64,000 nucleotides of DNA. It comes from Acephala macrosclerotiorum (Eukaryota > Ascomycota > Leotiomycetes > Helotiales > Mollisiaceae). The DNA lies in contig MU119318.1 in NCBI GenBank assembly GCA_014904845.1, positions 1-64,000 of the forward strand, in the 5' to 3' direction. A program made the position numbers and the translations under genes. Below the pieces are notes generated by a model. The model did not search any database. It was not told where the DNA came from and worked only from the letters and a program-made list of their open reading frames with translations. Positions 22,515 to 35,432 of the stretch are shown here, in pieces (the first letter of the stretch is position 1; every line of letters starts with the position of its first letter).

Positions 22515-24418
22515 TCATACCGGAGGAGTAGGCTCTGCTGGAGCAGCAACCTTCGATTTTCCAGCAGCTCTCTCTTCCGCACTCTTTGCATTTTTCTCCG
22601 TAACGAGACCTCCCGTCCAGATAAAGCAAGGAATAGCACCAGCAATACTAAACAACCCCAAACTCCAACTCATCGTCCCCCACCCCGCCGCCTGCTCTAC
22701 ATACCCACTCCAAACCGGCCCAATCAGCGTTCCCGCCGCAAACGCAGTAATGAACAACCCGTAAGCCTGCGCATACGCCCCATTTGCTCCAAACCTCCCT
22801 GGATCCTGCCTCTCTTTCGCTTCAACTACATAAGTGATTTCAGCCATGAGAGGAGGGTTAGTAAGGGCCAGGCAGATCCCGATTAGGGATAGGAGGGCAC
22901 AGAGAAGGACTTTTTGAGAGAGGGAGTCATGGGTTACGAAGCGAAGGAGGACCCAGAAGGGGATTGTGAGGGTGAAGCCGAGGACGGTGGGCCAGCGGGG
23001 GCCGTATTTGTCGGATGCCCAGCCTACGAGGGGGGCGAGGAAGCCGGGGATAAAGACAGCGAGGAAGACTGTGAGGTGTTAGTTTGCTGTTTCTGGGAAT
23101 GAGAGGTGAGGGATGAGAGTTGAAACAGAGCCTCGAGCAAGTGCAAAGAGGCGAAAGAAAGAATAGGGTGGGAGTACACAGAGCTTCGATCAAGGTCAAA
23201 GAGGCCAACGAAAGAAAGGGGTGGGTTACTCAAGCCTGCTCCAATTGAGTTCCAGTGGAATGTGCGTTGGACGTAAAGGGGAATGACTGAATCAAAGGCT
23301 GTCATTTGTGAACCTTCTGTAACATTGGAAAATGTATGTCAGCCTATCTCTATCGGATGTTCTCAGGCGTGGTATGCATGTTTACATGGTATGAAAGTAC
23401 GTGTATGAGGGGAAGCAAGAGAATGTATGGGTGAGGCTGAAGATAATGGCATGTTGGAAGATATGTGGAATATATCTGTTGAGAATGGTTGAGACTTACG
23501 AACGATGCAGCCCCATAGTGCTGTCAGGAGACGTCTTGACTTTAGGAGGGTGAGTACTGGGGGCCATTTGGACCGGATTCTTGGGCTGGCTGCAGGCTCA
23601 AGGGTATCACCATCGCTGGGAATAGGATCTGCAGCCTCTAGCTTCAGATCACCGGCATCGAGAGCAGAGTCTCTAATATCTGGCCTCTCATCTACCGTCT
23701 CTTCAGCTTGAGATCCTTGTTCCCGTTTCGGAATGTCTGCCGTCTCGGCTTCGTCGAGCCACTGCCTTGCAATCTTCTTCTCGATAAGGCTCAACCGGAG
23801 CAAGATATCCAGACCGATGAGACCGAATGCCATATAATATACTGCATAATAACCAGCTTTGTTGTACACCACTCCTCCAAGCAATGGAGCGAGGAGAATG
23901 CCAACACTGATGCTGATTGAAACGTAGCCCAACGTTTCCCCAATCTCTTTCTCGCCGACAGTGTCGACGAGGAGAGCCATTCCCACAACCCACACGATCG
24001 CTGCGCTGGCTCCCTGAAGTAGTCGTCCCACAACAAGTAGTGCTACCGTTCTTGCTAAGCACAGCATCAACGTCGCTGCAGCAAGGACCAGGAGTCCAAT
24101 GAGAAGAGGAAATCGCCTAGATTGACTCATATCAGCATACCATCCAATAACAGGAGATAGCGCCAGCAATGCCGCCCCATAAACGGCCAGTAGCACTGAG
24201 ACATGACTCTGAACGGATGATGGTTCGACACCTGCTCGGGATTCGATCGCGAATGGTATGACAGGTACGATGATACCATAAAGGAAAATATCGGTGAACA
24301 CAGCTATGCAAATCGTCGATAATATGAAGATCTTGGATGAACGTATCCTGAGCAGGTATGGAGGTGGCGAATTGGGGTCTACCCGAGCCCCTGAGAGGAA
24401 GTTGGTGATTCGTTTCAT
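22515..24418 (-). CDS. MFS transporter, DHA1-type, 519 aa
   Basis: Three minus-strand exons: 24418-23500, 23316-23230 and 23068-22515. Joined, they give a protein with about twelve membrane segments. The first helix region reads TDIFLYGIIVPVIPF, and the loop after helix two has GWYADMSQSRR. A characteristic GRLLQGASAAIVWVVGMALL stretch follows, like drug:H+ antiporters of the vesicular-amine/TetA type. A long acidic loop (about residues 230-295) separates the halves; the second half has FIPGFLAPLVGW and LTNPPLMAEITYVV. The C-terminal tail is polar. It probably moves an unidentified small molecule across a membrane. It has no obvious partner gene, and the 183-bp first intron is long for the window. 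Confidence 0.87.
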
Positions 24419-26775
24419 GCCGTGAAGTTTGTGTTTCTTGGCATTTCTTAAGCTCTAGCCATGTTTCTGAGCTTCGTCGATAACATTAGGTAGTACCAAA
24501 ATGAATTATATACAAATATGTAGAAGAATGAATCCATCGCCGTTACTTGACCCCCATTGTTAAAATTTCCAGACGGCGCCAGCGAGCCCAAAGTAGATAT
24601 TCTAGGGAAGCAGGATCTAACGATTTTAGGAATAGTTCATGGAAATCAGGATCGTCTCCTAGCGCACTTCGCTTTGACCTCCTCGAGCCTTCGCGTCTTC
24701 ATAGAATCAAGTCCTTACTGCAGAGCCTCATCATGTTGACTGCAGAGTGTCTTCTGACCTTGATCTGCACATATGTGGCTGCTTATACATCATTGCAGAA
24801 CCGGGAGAACTCGGAGACGCCGCGATTAGAGCTGAAAAGCACTCTCGTGGGGGAGCTTCCAGTTCGAGTGAGTCAAGTGCTCCTGCCTAAACATCCTTTA
24901 TAGATTGCAGTTGCCCTCTTTTCAACAAAGTTCCTGTTCCGTCATCGCTTTCGTCTTTTCTGCTTTGATGTCATTGCGCCGTTCATCGATGCTCACGGCT
25001 TTCCCGTTCGAGACGAGATATCCAGTCACGTCAGCAGTCCGTCGGCCGTGAAGAACACTCTCTGATCGGATGGGGTCCAGAACAATGAGGCTCAAGCCTC
25101 GGCTATCAATGTCAGAGCACCCAGTCTCGTAAGCATCCAATACTCCTGTCTGATTGCCTGATATTTGTACTAATAAAGAGGTTGGGGAAAGGAGGCTTTG
25201 ACCTTGGCATCCATTGGCTTTGTCACGCTTCCAGCCAGCCAGCCCTTGGCAGAACAAGCACACAGGAATTGTCATTCCTCGACTTGGCGTCTAGTCATGC
25301 TGAGGTTCTTGAGTTCGAATACTCCGGGGCCTCTCGCAGCTGCTTCCTCGACGAGTCGGAAACACTCTTACTGGCATTTTCTCACCAGCATAGCGCAACG
25401 CCGACATAATTACCGAATCACATGCCCTCGATCCAATCCAGCCTCATCGCTGAGATCATGAGAGGTCCTCTTAGATCCACGAAGCGGCGTCGTTGCGGGG
25501 TAAAGTATCTTGCCTCGCACAGATGCAGTGTCCACTATTCCGATAACCCCGGAAGCAAGCTCATTTGTGGAATGTCATGAGATAGCGCCCAGATGAGCCG
25601 AACAATCGCCCGGCTTCTTCTCGATCCATCAGAGCTCATGACCGAATTCAGCGGATTGCAGCAGAGCCGTTATCAATTGGATACCTGAATCCAATGACAA
25701 GCACTGATTGCGACATCAATGATGATGTCAATCGGTTGTTTGGGCATCAAAACTTGTACGAAAACCAAGAATGAGGCTCTTAATCTGGTGGGGCTGCAAT
25801 AAAAATGCAACAGCGGGGCGACCGCAATCTCGAATTTTCGCGATATGAGGCTCTGCGTGGTGGTCGCTGCAAGGTTGTGCGACCTTGCGGCCGAGCCTTG
25901 CTTGGCAGCGACTGTGATTGGTTGGCTTTCTGCGGTGCATGCATGCCCGCAAGATCGGAAACGAAGTCCATGTCATATTCAACCGGTTGAATGTTTTGTT
26001 TAAGCCGATTACGCGCATCTGCATTTTACCGACCTTTGTCCCCATGCACGAATTTGATTTATCACAAGCTCCTTTAAACCAGCAATCATTATGTTGAGGC
26101 TCCAAGTGGCAATAATCAAACGAGGTATCACATATTGGGCTGGAAGAAGTGTCATCCGATCGTTCTAGTGGTTGTCTGTCCCCGATACCGGTAGTGAGAC
26201 CACCATAGAGGATGAGGCTCTACAAGTAAAACATATTAGCCAATCAAGGACTAGTGTTGGTCACCCATGAACCCCCTTGGTCCCAAATGAGACACGAGTC
26301 CCCAGCCTCACTCGCTTGTAGGGGTTTCCATTAGCTGAGTGCTGAGTTTGTACCACTGGACACGCTGTCCCGCTCTCCCGCTTGAATTTTCTGAGGCGGC
26401 GTCATCTGTCAATGCGTGTCTATGCCTGAAACATGGCAAGCCCGGGTCCTCCTAAATATTGACTCAACATATCCAGAGGTCCCACTAATTTGAGCCGCAG
26501 AGGGTGCTGGCCTACTTGAGGCTCATCTTTTCTTGGGTATAAGTCTCCCACGCGTTTTGGCGCCAAGATGCCAACGATGCTCGCCCTGTTTTCTGTGCAG
26601 CCAACACCAATGAAGTCACTGATTCGCACGCCTTCAGCAATAAGTCAGTCTATAATTTCATTGCATCATCTAAATCTCTTGTACTCCTTCTACGACATAC
26701 CTCATATAACGGCATAGATCACTAACAGTAATGAGAATGATATAGAAAATCCAGCTACTGTTCACTCGGGGTCCA
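24419..26775. other. Intergenic, 2.4 kb, no supportable gene
   Basis: Frames of up to 125 codons occur on both strands but none resembles a family, and they overlap in conflict. A perfect 7-bp hairpin, GCAAGGT and ACCTTGC around TGTGCG, is at 25869-25888. No transposon ends, tRNA or rRNA were recognised. The far right should contain the F-box gene promoter. Confidence 0.45.
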
Positions 26776-29104
26776 ATGTTCTCCTTGAAAGATTTGCCAT
26801 ACGAGGTTTTATCATATGTCATTGACTATCTCAGTTTACAAGATGTCTATTGTCTGGGACAGACGAGTCGCGCTTTCAGATTTGTTCTTGAGGAAGAGAG
26901 AATCTGCAAATCAATCCTTCAAGTAAGCTTTGCAGATGCCTGATCATGTGCATACATACATCGATAAAGACAACATTCAGCTGACGATATCTGTGTGTCA
27001 GACCAAGTTACGGAACTCCAATGAAGCCCTTGCAGCGGTAGCAGCAGGCGGTGGCAATGCTCGTAATCTGAGAAGAGCTTTAAAACGGCACACCGCTCTT
27101 GCGACTGCTTCGCCATTCGTTGTCGCCACTATCGGTCTATGCGACGCTTACCTGTATTGCAAAGGTGTCCTGTGCTACACACTCGATGACAAAATTCGTG
27201 TTCTCAATCTTCACCATTCCGGCCACAGCGAGCTTGTAATTAGCATACCTTCACTTCTAGCACACGCACTTTCGGACATCAACGAGAACAGCAAAGGATT
27301 CTTCCAAATTCTATACTACTCGGATTATATTCTGTCTTGTATCTATAGATCATCTGGTGCCGATCCAACTGCGTGGCTGATAGCTTTCAATTTGAGAAAC
27401 AGGCAAATCCTCGTTGCACATGAGCTGGACTCGACAGACAAGATCTTTGTACGTCATAATAAGCAATACCTTTACTATGGAACGCATTCGGAGCTTGGTG
27501 CAGATGGTTACAAGAAGTGGGTCATCTATGGGTATGATTTTAAAACTCGAAAATGGTTCGATCAAAAGGTGCATCTCCCGGATATGGTAGGTTCCGAGAT
27601 TGGCTCAACGATCTGCTTTGAATTGTATGACGGATACTTCTACGGCCTTTCCAACCAAACTTCATTCGAAGTGGAAGAGATAGACTGGACATCTTTCTAC
27701 CACTGTGTTCGTTTCCCTCTGAGCTCCCCCTGCAAAGAATTGTTGGAGAAGACCGAAAACAAAAGCATGTGGAGACGGCAACATCAAGAGGGACCTATCG
27801 ATGATCGTTGGACTAATCTTCGTCTGGTGGAAGATGAAAGCTCAGGCGAGCTTAAGATTGTCGAAGCGAGAAAGGAGTGGTATCTGGGATCCAGCAGAAG
27901 TCAGCGAACCTACTATACAACGGACCTGATATTCCCTCAACTATCAAAGGAGGATGACGCAGAAGATTCACTGAACTCACCCAATGTTTCCTTCTCGGAT
28001 CCCGCCCTCCAGTCTTTCTCGCTGCCTTCTTGGGTACCTGACTCAACTCTCGCGGCAGAAGAAGCTGTTCTTTCCTCAGACCCTTCAGCATCATCTGCAA
28101 GTTCATCCTCCTCCTCCGCAGCTGCAGCAGACTCCCAGAGCAGTGCTGCTACTTCGGAGTCTTCCGATCCCACCGAACAGCTAGCTTTCCCTGATGCGCA
28201 GCTTCGGAAGCTGATACGGAAGGATGATCATCCGAACTATATCGCCGCCCCAAACAGACGCCCGGAAAACACACACCCCGGAAATGATGGCTCAGCACAA
28301 CCAACGTTCACCCTAGCTAAGTGTCGAATTCGCACATATCATCCCTCCTGCAACACCTTCCTTGACCTTGTCGACGATCCACATCCAGACGATTGGCAAT
28401 GCAAACAGAGGTTAAGGCTACGAGCAGGAACTCGAAGACTCGGCCCGGTCCTTAGAAACTCAACCGGGCTTCTTCGAGAGCCAAATTCCGATCTAAGCAC
28501 TGCATTGCATGAGATGTACGAGGTTGCACCTATTAAATATTGGCCAGATGCTCAGGATATCAACAACCCAAATGAGCAACTTGATTTAATCTACAGATTG
28601 ATGAACCCACCATCACACCTTAGCAACGTCTGTGGGACCGCAGATGAACGAAGTATTGTCTATGTCACAGGAGGCCATAACCAACCACAGGCCTTGATAT
28701 TTATCGGATTTGATCCTTCGATACGGCTCGCAGGCTTAAAGAAATGGGGGAATCCTCAATGGGGAATGAAGGGAGTTGGAGAAGGGCCTCATGTCGACGG
28801 GAGGGCGGCAGGGGATGTTGTCTACAATGCTGCCACACAGTCTGGAAAGCCGTACATCGACGTGGGCGAAGCAGATAGGACAGTGAGTATCGACCGCAAA
28901 GGCAAAGGCAAGGAGAGATGCAATACTGCACCTCTCGTGCAAGTTACCGCCGACCATGCACCCATCAATCTTCAACCGAGCGCTGCTGAAGCAACTACCA
29001 AAGTGGGAGTCGGGCGAGGGAATTGGGCATGGAAAGAACGTGCTATGTATCAGGACATAAACATGGGGTTTTACTTTGGGCTGGATCGCAAAAGGAAGGA
29101 GTAG
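26776..29104 (+). CDS. F-box protein, 749 aa
   Basis: Two exons, 26776-26922 and 27002-29104. The first exon encodes the F-box almost exactly: LKDLPYEVLSYVIDYLSLQDV, then LGQTSRAFRFVLEEE. The F-box binds Skp1 and makes the protein a likely substrate adaptor of an SCF ubiquitin ligase. The large second exon has beta-strand-like segments (residues about 80-330; LYCKGVLCYTLDDKIRVLNL, then YLYYGTHSELG) that suggest a beta-propeller-like domain. A serine-rich spacer follows (about 390-420), and the C-terminal third has SIVYVTGG and ALIFIGFDP. The order is common for fungal F-box proteins with unknown targets. No lesion is seen. Confidence 0.8.
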
Positions 29105-30626
29105 GATGAGTAAGTGGTATTGTGTGTTGGCATCTATTTTTGATTTTCCTTTGCATTTCGATTGTATGTTTTCACACCCAAGCTGGGCGTTGACAACTCG
29201 CAAGTACATCTATTGGCTACTTGAACATCCAATGGTGAACAGTTCTACTTCTATTCTTGGATAAAATATGGTGTGGCAGCAAGATCGATCACAAACAACT
29301 TTTTGAAACGTTTAAATGGGGATCTTCTTATTTGATAACTATACATGAAAATCTATGCTTGAGGCTGCTTTGGTTCGATATCCGCATCTTGTAACACCTG
29401 ACAAACGCACTTTTCCGCTCTATGGCCGCAATACCCCTCACGTTGGAACCAATGCCCTAATTTCCAGACTTAGATCTAAAGATACCATCTAAGAGATAAC
29501 CTAGTTTCGACGGTGAATCGACAGATGGATCGCAAGCAATGCCGTTTCCGCGCTACGTTTCCCGATCGATATTCCCCCAGCCAGAGCCTTACTAGAAGTC
29601 TGCCTCGCCAATATGCACCACAGGGTCCACCTTACACAGCGGTCGGGCGTTTTTTGATATGGATTTGCGGCAACACCGCACATGCGGTACCAGTCACATG
29701 TCACTATTTCCACCATTTGGGCCAATTAGGATCGCAAGAGATATGTACCTCTCAAGGTTGCAAGAAAAAGAGGCTTCATACAAGGGTCACATCGCGTCGT
29801 GATACGGTACACAAAATGCACAAAAGTGGAGGGATATTGACCTTGAGCCTCAAGCGGGTGGGGGCCCGGACCTTATGCTCTCCAGGTATGCCTCGTTTGC
29901 CTTGTTGTCACCGCATGCAGCAACATTGATAAACAAGGCTTTCAAAAGCAGCACGAATGTTGGAAATTACCCGCTTGAGCCCTGCAGGTATATGACAGCG
30001 GGGCAAAGGGACAAAAGCGGCAGGTTGAACGGTAAGAGGCTGATGGCTTATGCAGAGTGTGGGGCAGGTGATTAGGAATTAGGTACAGGTGACCTTGTAT
30101 CTTTCAGAGCCTTGTGCTTATGATTTCGTAATTGCCGCGCGCAGGAACGAGAGATATTGTAAATTTTAAAGCAGCGGAGATAACATGATAAGGGGATTGG
30201 AGAAAATAGACGAAAGAGTGCGTGTGCATGTACGTATGACCATGACCGCGGGTGACGGACTTGGCGAGGACTTTCCTCCTTCAGGCCGGTTAGGGAAGTT
30301 CGATAAAGTTTAATATAAGACTATGGAGGAAGTAAACGGAAATAAGCGTCTGAGGCATAGGTTGAAGGCGGCTCAAGATAACAGTCGTGGGCTTGGGGTT
30401 GGGAGATCACTCTTATTACATGCTTCAATGCTAAGTTCTTCGCTAGCCTTGCTTCAAACCCATGCAAAACCACCTATATCCCTCTCTGGCCGCAGGTCCC
30501 TTTGTGGAAGAAAGAGATAGCTATGCGCCGATATCCGAATCCTGAGATAGTCCTTCTTTCATTATGCCGTGGGTGGTGAGCTTGTGGAAGGTATCTCGGC
30601 TCTCTGCTCTAGGTGTTGTACTCGAA
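29105..30626. other. Intergenic, 1.5 kb, no supportable gene
   Basis: Lies between the 3' ends of two convergent genes, so no promoter is expected. Open frames of up to 138 codons look spurious. I see no repeats or RNA genes. Its length for a tail-to-tail gap is unusual compared with 100-260 bp gaps elsewhere in the window. Confidence 0.45.
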
Positions 30627-32076
30627 TCAATGAAGTTTCACGTAATTTCCTATCGTTTCAATTAGTTTCACGTCTCCTATCTCCGGCAGCATGGATCTGA
30701 AATCCCACGAGAACGTGGGAAGTCCTGTTCTTGAGATAGACATACCTGGGAATTGTCCTTGTTTTCCCCTGACCTTTCCAACCCACCATTCGTTTTCGTT
30801 GTTTGTCCTTGTGACAATCTCGATCACGTCGCCGGTCGTGAAGCTTAAGTCCCCTTCGGCTTGAGCTTCGTAGTCATACAACGCCGTAACGGTTTCTGGA
30901 GCTGGTGCTCCGCTGAATCTCGAGGGTTTTGGTTTTGGGGGCGGCGGTGCTCCTTTCTTTTTCGCGGCATCCCCCCACGCTGAAGTTGAACTAGACCGTG
31001 CGACGGTCTTCTCGTCGCTGGGAGTTAAGCCGCTCGAGTATGGTGGGGGTGGCTTCTCGTCGTCGTCTGCTGTAGACATCGAATTCCGTGATGGACCTGC
31101 GGTGATAGCTTTCGGTGAGGACTTTCCGGCTTCGATGGCATATTTGCTACCTGCGGGACCGAGTCTTCCAGGAGGCCGCTTAGCACCGGTTGTCTTGAAT
31201 TTGACAATAGCCAACTGCTCAGCTTGTTCCTGGATGTTTCCTCGTTTCGCTTCGAATCCTTCTTCGACATCTAGCTGGAGGTTGAAATATCCGATGTCAC
31301 ATCCTTGCATCTTCTCGTGGAGAGTGTAGAAGACGTTCAGCTGCATGTAGTAGAACGATTGGAACAGTGGTCGAATAAACTCTCGTTCCAATTGGAACAG
31401 TTTCGGTAATTCATCCTTTAGCAAATCGTTGAAGTAATTAAACTCCTGAGTCGCTTGTTCCACATCATTCTCGGCCTTGTACATCGCCTTCTCATCCTTC
31501 AGACTCTTGTCCTTCTTATCCTGCAGCTTCTTTAATGTTGCTCGATGTCGATCGTAATCTAGTTGTTTATGTTGTCGCTTCGTTGCTGTCTTCCTGATGA
31601 CTTTGACTACTTCCAGTAATTCGTCTGCAGGTCGGATAACTCGGGTCTCGATCATCTCCAGCTCTGGCTGCAACGTAGCCAGAAGGTCCTTCACGATTGC
31701 TTCGTATTCTTCACAAGCCCGTATACCCTCCGGGTTGCCTTCTTGTACCAAAGAATCTGGGTCCGAAACTCGGCCAGATATAGGTTTGTAGATTTCTGCG
31801 ATGGCTTGGGAGAATTCGATTTGATGGGTCATCATTCCATTGATCGCGTCGAAGTACTTCTTGCTTTCATCGTGGAGTTTCTTGGTTTCCGTCTCCAGCT
31901 CCTGGAACCGCCGTTCCGCATCGATGTAGACTGCATCCTTGGTCTGCTCTCCAATGTTGAACTTCGCCTTGAATGCTTGCGGCGCCTGCCATCTCGTCAG
32001 TCGTCGTGCGACAACCCCGCCATGCTCTTCACCAGCTTACCCGGATGACGCTCTTCTGGAAGCCTTTGAAGGACAT
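30627..32076 (-). CDS. RVS167: BAR-SH3 protein, Rvs167/Hob1 (amphiphysin-like)
   Basis: Three minus-strand exons: 32076-32041, 31985-30746 and 30649-30627, giving 432 residues. The start MSFKGFQKSVIRAPQAF and the end FPGNYVKLH are each completed only by splicing. Residues from about 15 to 240 form a BAR domain, a curved dimer that binds membranes (long charged helices such as YFDAINGMMTHQIEF and FNYFNDLLKDELPKLFQLE). A proline-rich linker (PPPPKPKPSRF) leads to a C-terminal SH3 domain with ALYDYEAQAEGDLSF, EWWVGKVRG and GNYV. In yeasts, Rvs167/Hob1 acts with Rvs161 at endocytic sites and cortical actin. The order is exactly that of the family. The gene is divergent from NFS1. Confidence 0.93.
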
Positions 32077-32498
32077 CTCCTCCTCCTAGATGTACCAAAA
32101 TCGCCGGAGAGGGTAGGTGAACTATCACAAAACCTGGGAATCGTATGCGCAGGCCGCTGTTGTTGTAGAAGTAAGACTGAGAACGTCGCTGATTTGGTAG
32201 TGCGTAAAGCGTGATTTTGAGGGCCTTCCGGCGCTGTCAAGGCAAACCCGAAAACTACGATGACGAGGAATGGTTGTGGCTGAGCTGGTCGCGGCGCAAA
32301 AATTGCTTAATATGCAAGAACCTGTGGTACAGAATCGTTCCGAATAACTCCTTCTGAACTCTTCAGAGTAATTCTATCAACAATAAAGAAATCCGTGAGA
32401 ATCCGCGCAACTCTAACTGACGATATTCTTCTTAGTGGTGGAGTTGTGCAAAAACCCAGTTCTTTCACAGTTCACATGCATGATGCGGGCATAAGTTA

Positions 32499-32515
32499 TG
32501 ACTCAACCAACCAAT
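32499..32515 (+). promoter_or_regulatory. TGACTCA and CCAAT boxes before NFS1
   Basis: A perfect TGACTCA (32499-32505) lies 141 bp before the NFS1 start, with CCAAT at 32511-32515. TGACTCA is the site of Gcn4/CpcA-type bZIP factors, which respond to amino-acid shortage; CCAAT binds the Hap complex. The promoter is shared with the BAR-SH3 gene. Regulation is inferred from these words only. Confidence 0.45.
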
Positions 32516-32645
32516 CACAGCTCGCTCGCTTCTTTGAAAATCCGCTACGCCTTTCTGTCAAGCTAAAATGCCGGAGTACGAATATATTTCTGCCTCCTCG
32601 GTGGAGCTCTGATTCTTATCAGATCCTCTTGCAACCTGCAGTACG

Positions 32646-34439
32646 ATGTCGACTTTGGCAGCGAATTCATTGCGGCAGGCCTCTCGGCTTTGCTTGAAGC
32701 AGCCAGCTTCTGCTTCTCGTGTTCTGAGAAGTTCTGCCACAGCTCGAGTGGCGGGGATAGCAGGTCAAAAGGCCGCGAGGAGGGGATATGTATCAGAGAC
32801 GAAGAAGGATAGTGCGCAGGTCAACATCGATACGGCAATCCGAGCAGATCAGAAAGCCTTCTTCGCAGAGACCGGAAAGCTTCCCGAAAATCAGATTGTG
32901 CCAGGAAGCAATGTCAGCGCAGATGCAATGATGAGTCCTATGGCCGGTGGGTAGCATATGTCCGAATATCGGAGAATTTGTTCTGACAATCTTGCAGGTG
33001 TATTGAAGGAAGCCACGGTGATGGACCAAGGCGAGAGACCTATCTACCTTGATATGCAAGCGACGACTCCTCTAGATCCTCGTGTGCTAGATGCTATGCT
33101 ACCATACTACACCGGCCTATACGGCAACTCTTCCTCAAGGACACACGCATATGGATGGGAGACCGACAAGGCTGTCGAAAAAGCTCGTGAGCATGTGGCA
33201 GCCCTCATCGGTGCTGATCCTAAGGAAATTATCTTCACCAGCGGTGCCACTGAGAGTAATAACATGAGCATCAAAGGTGTTGCAAGATTTTTTGGAAGAG
33301 GTGGCAAGAAGAGACATATCATCACCACACAAACAGAGCACAAGTGCGTCTTGGATAGTTGCAGACATTTGCAAGACGAAGGTTTCGATATCACGTATCT
33401 GCCAGTCCAGTCCAACGGTCTGATCAACATGGACGAGCTCGATGCTGCAATTCGGCCAGATACTGCTCTTGTCAGCATCATGACCGTGAACAACGAGATT
33501 GGTGTCATTCAACCAATTGAGGAGATTGGCAAGCTTTGCAGGTCGAAGAAGGTCTTCTTCCACACTGATAGTGCACAAGCTCTTGGCAAGATTCCAATCG
33601 ATGTGAACAAGATGAACGTCGACTTGATGTCCCTTTCTGGACATAAGATTTATGGACCGAAGGGTATTGGAGCATGTTATGTTCGAAGACGACCCAGAGT
33701 CAGAATCGATCCTATCATCAGCGGTGGCGGACAGGAGAGAGGTCTGAGAAGCGGTACGCTTGCGCCAGCTCTTGTTGTTGGATTCGGCGAGGCGTGCCGA
33801 ATCGCCAAGGAAGAGCTTGCTGTGAGTACCACCATTCATCTGCCTTTTCTAATAATTCTACATGATGATCTGCTTTTACATATGCATGGCTTTCCTAGTG
33901 ATCTCCTTGCTTGCAAGTTGAGGCTTCCTTGACGATAAACAGTACCTTTTCTGACTTTAGACACTTTCTTCTTATTGCTGGACTCATGGTTTGGCCTAAT
34001 GACTAATTGTTTATAGTATGATTCAAAGCGAATCAAGGCACTCTCCGACAGACTCCTGAAGGGGCTACTCTCGCTTGAGCACACGACTCAAAACGGAGAT
34101 CCAGAGCATTTCTACCCTGGATGCGTCAACGTATCCTTCGCATACGTTGAAGGCGAGTCTCTTTTGATGGCTCTCAAGGATATCGCATTGTCATCCGGCA
34201 GTGCATGCACATCAGCCTCCCTCGAACCCAGCTACGTTCTCCGTGCTCTTGGCAGCAGTGACGAGAGTGCACACAGCAGTATCAGATTTGGAATTGGAAG
34301 ATTTACGACTGAGAGTGAAATCGACTACGTCTTAAAAGCAGTTAAGGAAAGAGTCACATTCTTGAGAGAATTGAGCCCGCTTTGGGAGCTGGTGCAGGAG
34401 GGTATCGCGCTGGACAGTATTGAGTGGAGCCAGCACTGA
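32646..34439 (+). CDS. NFS1: Mitochondrial cysteine desulfurase NFS1
   Basis: Three exons: 32646-32946, 32998-33821 and 34017-34439, joining to 515 residues. The enzyme takes sulfur from cysteine to start iron-sulfur cluster assembly and also feeds tRNA thiolation. The N-terminal ~45 residues are rich in Ser, Arg and Ala with no acids, as in a mitochondrial presequence. Class-V aminotransferase features follow: [44 protein letters not shown] and the pyridoxal-binding lysine in [11 protein letters not shown] (about K317). The catalytic cysteine loop [10 protein letters not shown] puts the cysteine near 439. The C-terminal part ([15 protein letters not shown], then EWSQH) is the segment that contacts the scaffold and Isd11. 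The second intron is 195 bp. All key residues are present. Confidence 0.97.
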
Positions 34440-34966
34440 TTATCGAATTGGAAAGGCCAGGGGAGTGGGAGTTTGGCGCAGAATTATGTGATAATGCTTG
34501 ATGCAATGGGTTCTGATGTAACATATTTGACGGGTCGGTGACCTATATGTACACGATCATTCGGGAGGATGCAATTCTTCTCTAGAAATTGACGCAGTCC
34601 AATTTAACATGAGAACTTGACACAATTATCCGCACTCGTATCTGCACAGTATGTGAAGTTGAGATCCATCCATTGATTCGTAAACGCCTGCGATGCATCC
34701 GCCCAAGGCCGCCGATTTTATACACTTCCATAACTGCTCATCCATTCATTCCCGGACCTGTCAAGACCAGGTCTCCCTCACAGCTATCGTACACCTCCAT
34801 CACCTTCCTCCACAATACCAATTATAGCCGCACATGCCGTCCTCGATTCGTCCACTTCGAAATATCTGCAGTCCAACCCATATCTCCCTCATCGCTCAAA
34901 ATCCTTTACAAACTAGACGATCATCAGTACATCAATCTCCCAAACCCATCGGAAAACTCTATGTAC
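34440..34966. other. Intergenic between convergent genes
   Basis: Contains the 3' ends of NFS1 and the Tom6-like gene. No further gene is supported; short frames here are not protein-like. Confidence 0.45.
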
Positions 34967-35161
34967 TCACGGAGGCAACAAGAGTTCACTCCACGAACTC
35001 GAGAAGAAGGCAACCGCAGCCCCGAAAATAGCAATGCTTCTCACCACGCTCGCGTTCTCGGGCGAAGTCAGGGTTTGGTAGGTTGATGCGAGGTAGCCTT
35101 TCTGCGCTGGGCGACGGGTGTCGGCTTTGGCGACTTGGATGCGTTGTTGTTTTGGTGCCAT
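34967..35161 (-). CDS. Small outer-membrane-type protein, Tom6-like, 64 aa
   Basis: An intronless frame of 64 codons starting at the ATG at 35161. The protein is basic at the N-terminus (MAPKQQRIQVAKADTRR) and has one hydrophobic helix near the C-terminus (VVRSIAIFGAAVAFFSSSW) with a short tail ending in LLLPP. This plan, including a helix bounded by SVVRS-like and S-W motifs, fits the small tail-anchored subunits of the mitochondrial TOM translocase, most like fungal Tom6. Tom6 stabilises the TOM core complex. Assignment rests on size and layout plus resemblance, so another small tail-anchored protein is possible. It is divergent from the 258-residue protein. Confidence 0.65.
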   Translation of the reverse strand: MAPKQQRIQVAKADTRRPAQKGYLASTYQTLTSPENASVVRSIAIFGAAVAFFSSSWSELLLPP

Positions 35162-35317
35162 CTTGACTGATTCACTATTCGAAGAGGAGGAATATTTGGT
35201 GGGTTGAGGAGATGATATGGTGAAGAGAGGTGGTGAGGGAGATGGGAGTTGGTAATGATGCGCCAGAAACTTTTTCGGCGAGAGAGCTTCAAGGGGCGGG
35301 TTCCGTAACCGTATCGC

Positions 35318-35325
35318 CACGTGAT
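35318..35325. promoter_or_regulatory. CACGTGAT motif in the divergent promoter
   Basis: The octamer sits between the Tom6-like gene (start 35161) and the 258-residue gene (start 35433), 108 bp before the latter. The CACGTG core is that of Cbf1-type factors. Confidence 0.4.
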
Positions 35326-35432
35326 TCAGCCACTACGCGCTTGGGAAGCGACGACATCACTCCCTCCTTTGACTACTTTCCCAAAATGTATAAACCATCC
35401 TCTAGAATAAGATCTTGGATATCATAGTCAAA

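Noticed and set aside
25869..25888. 7-bp hairpin GCAAGGT/ACCTTGC
   Set aside because: No following T-run and no nearby gene end, so not called a terminator or RNA gene.
25728..26105. 125-codon minus-strand frame
   Set aside because: Cys/His/Arg-rich but without a regular metal-binding spacing; looks like chance.
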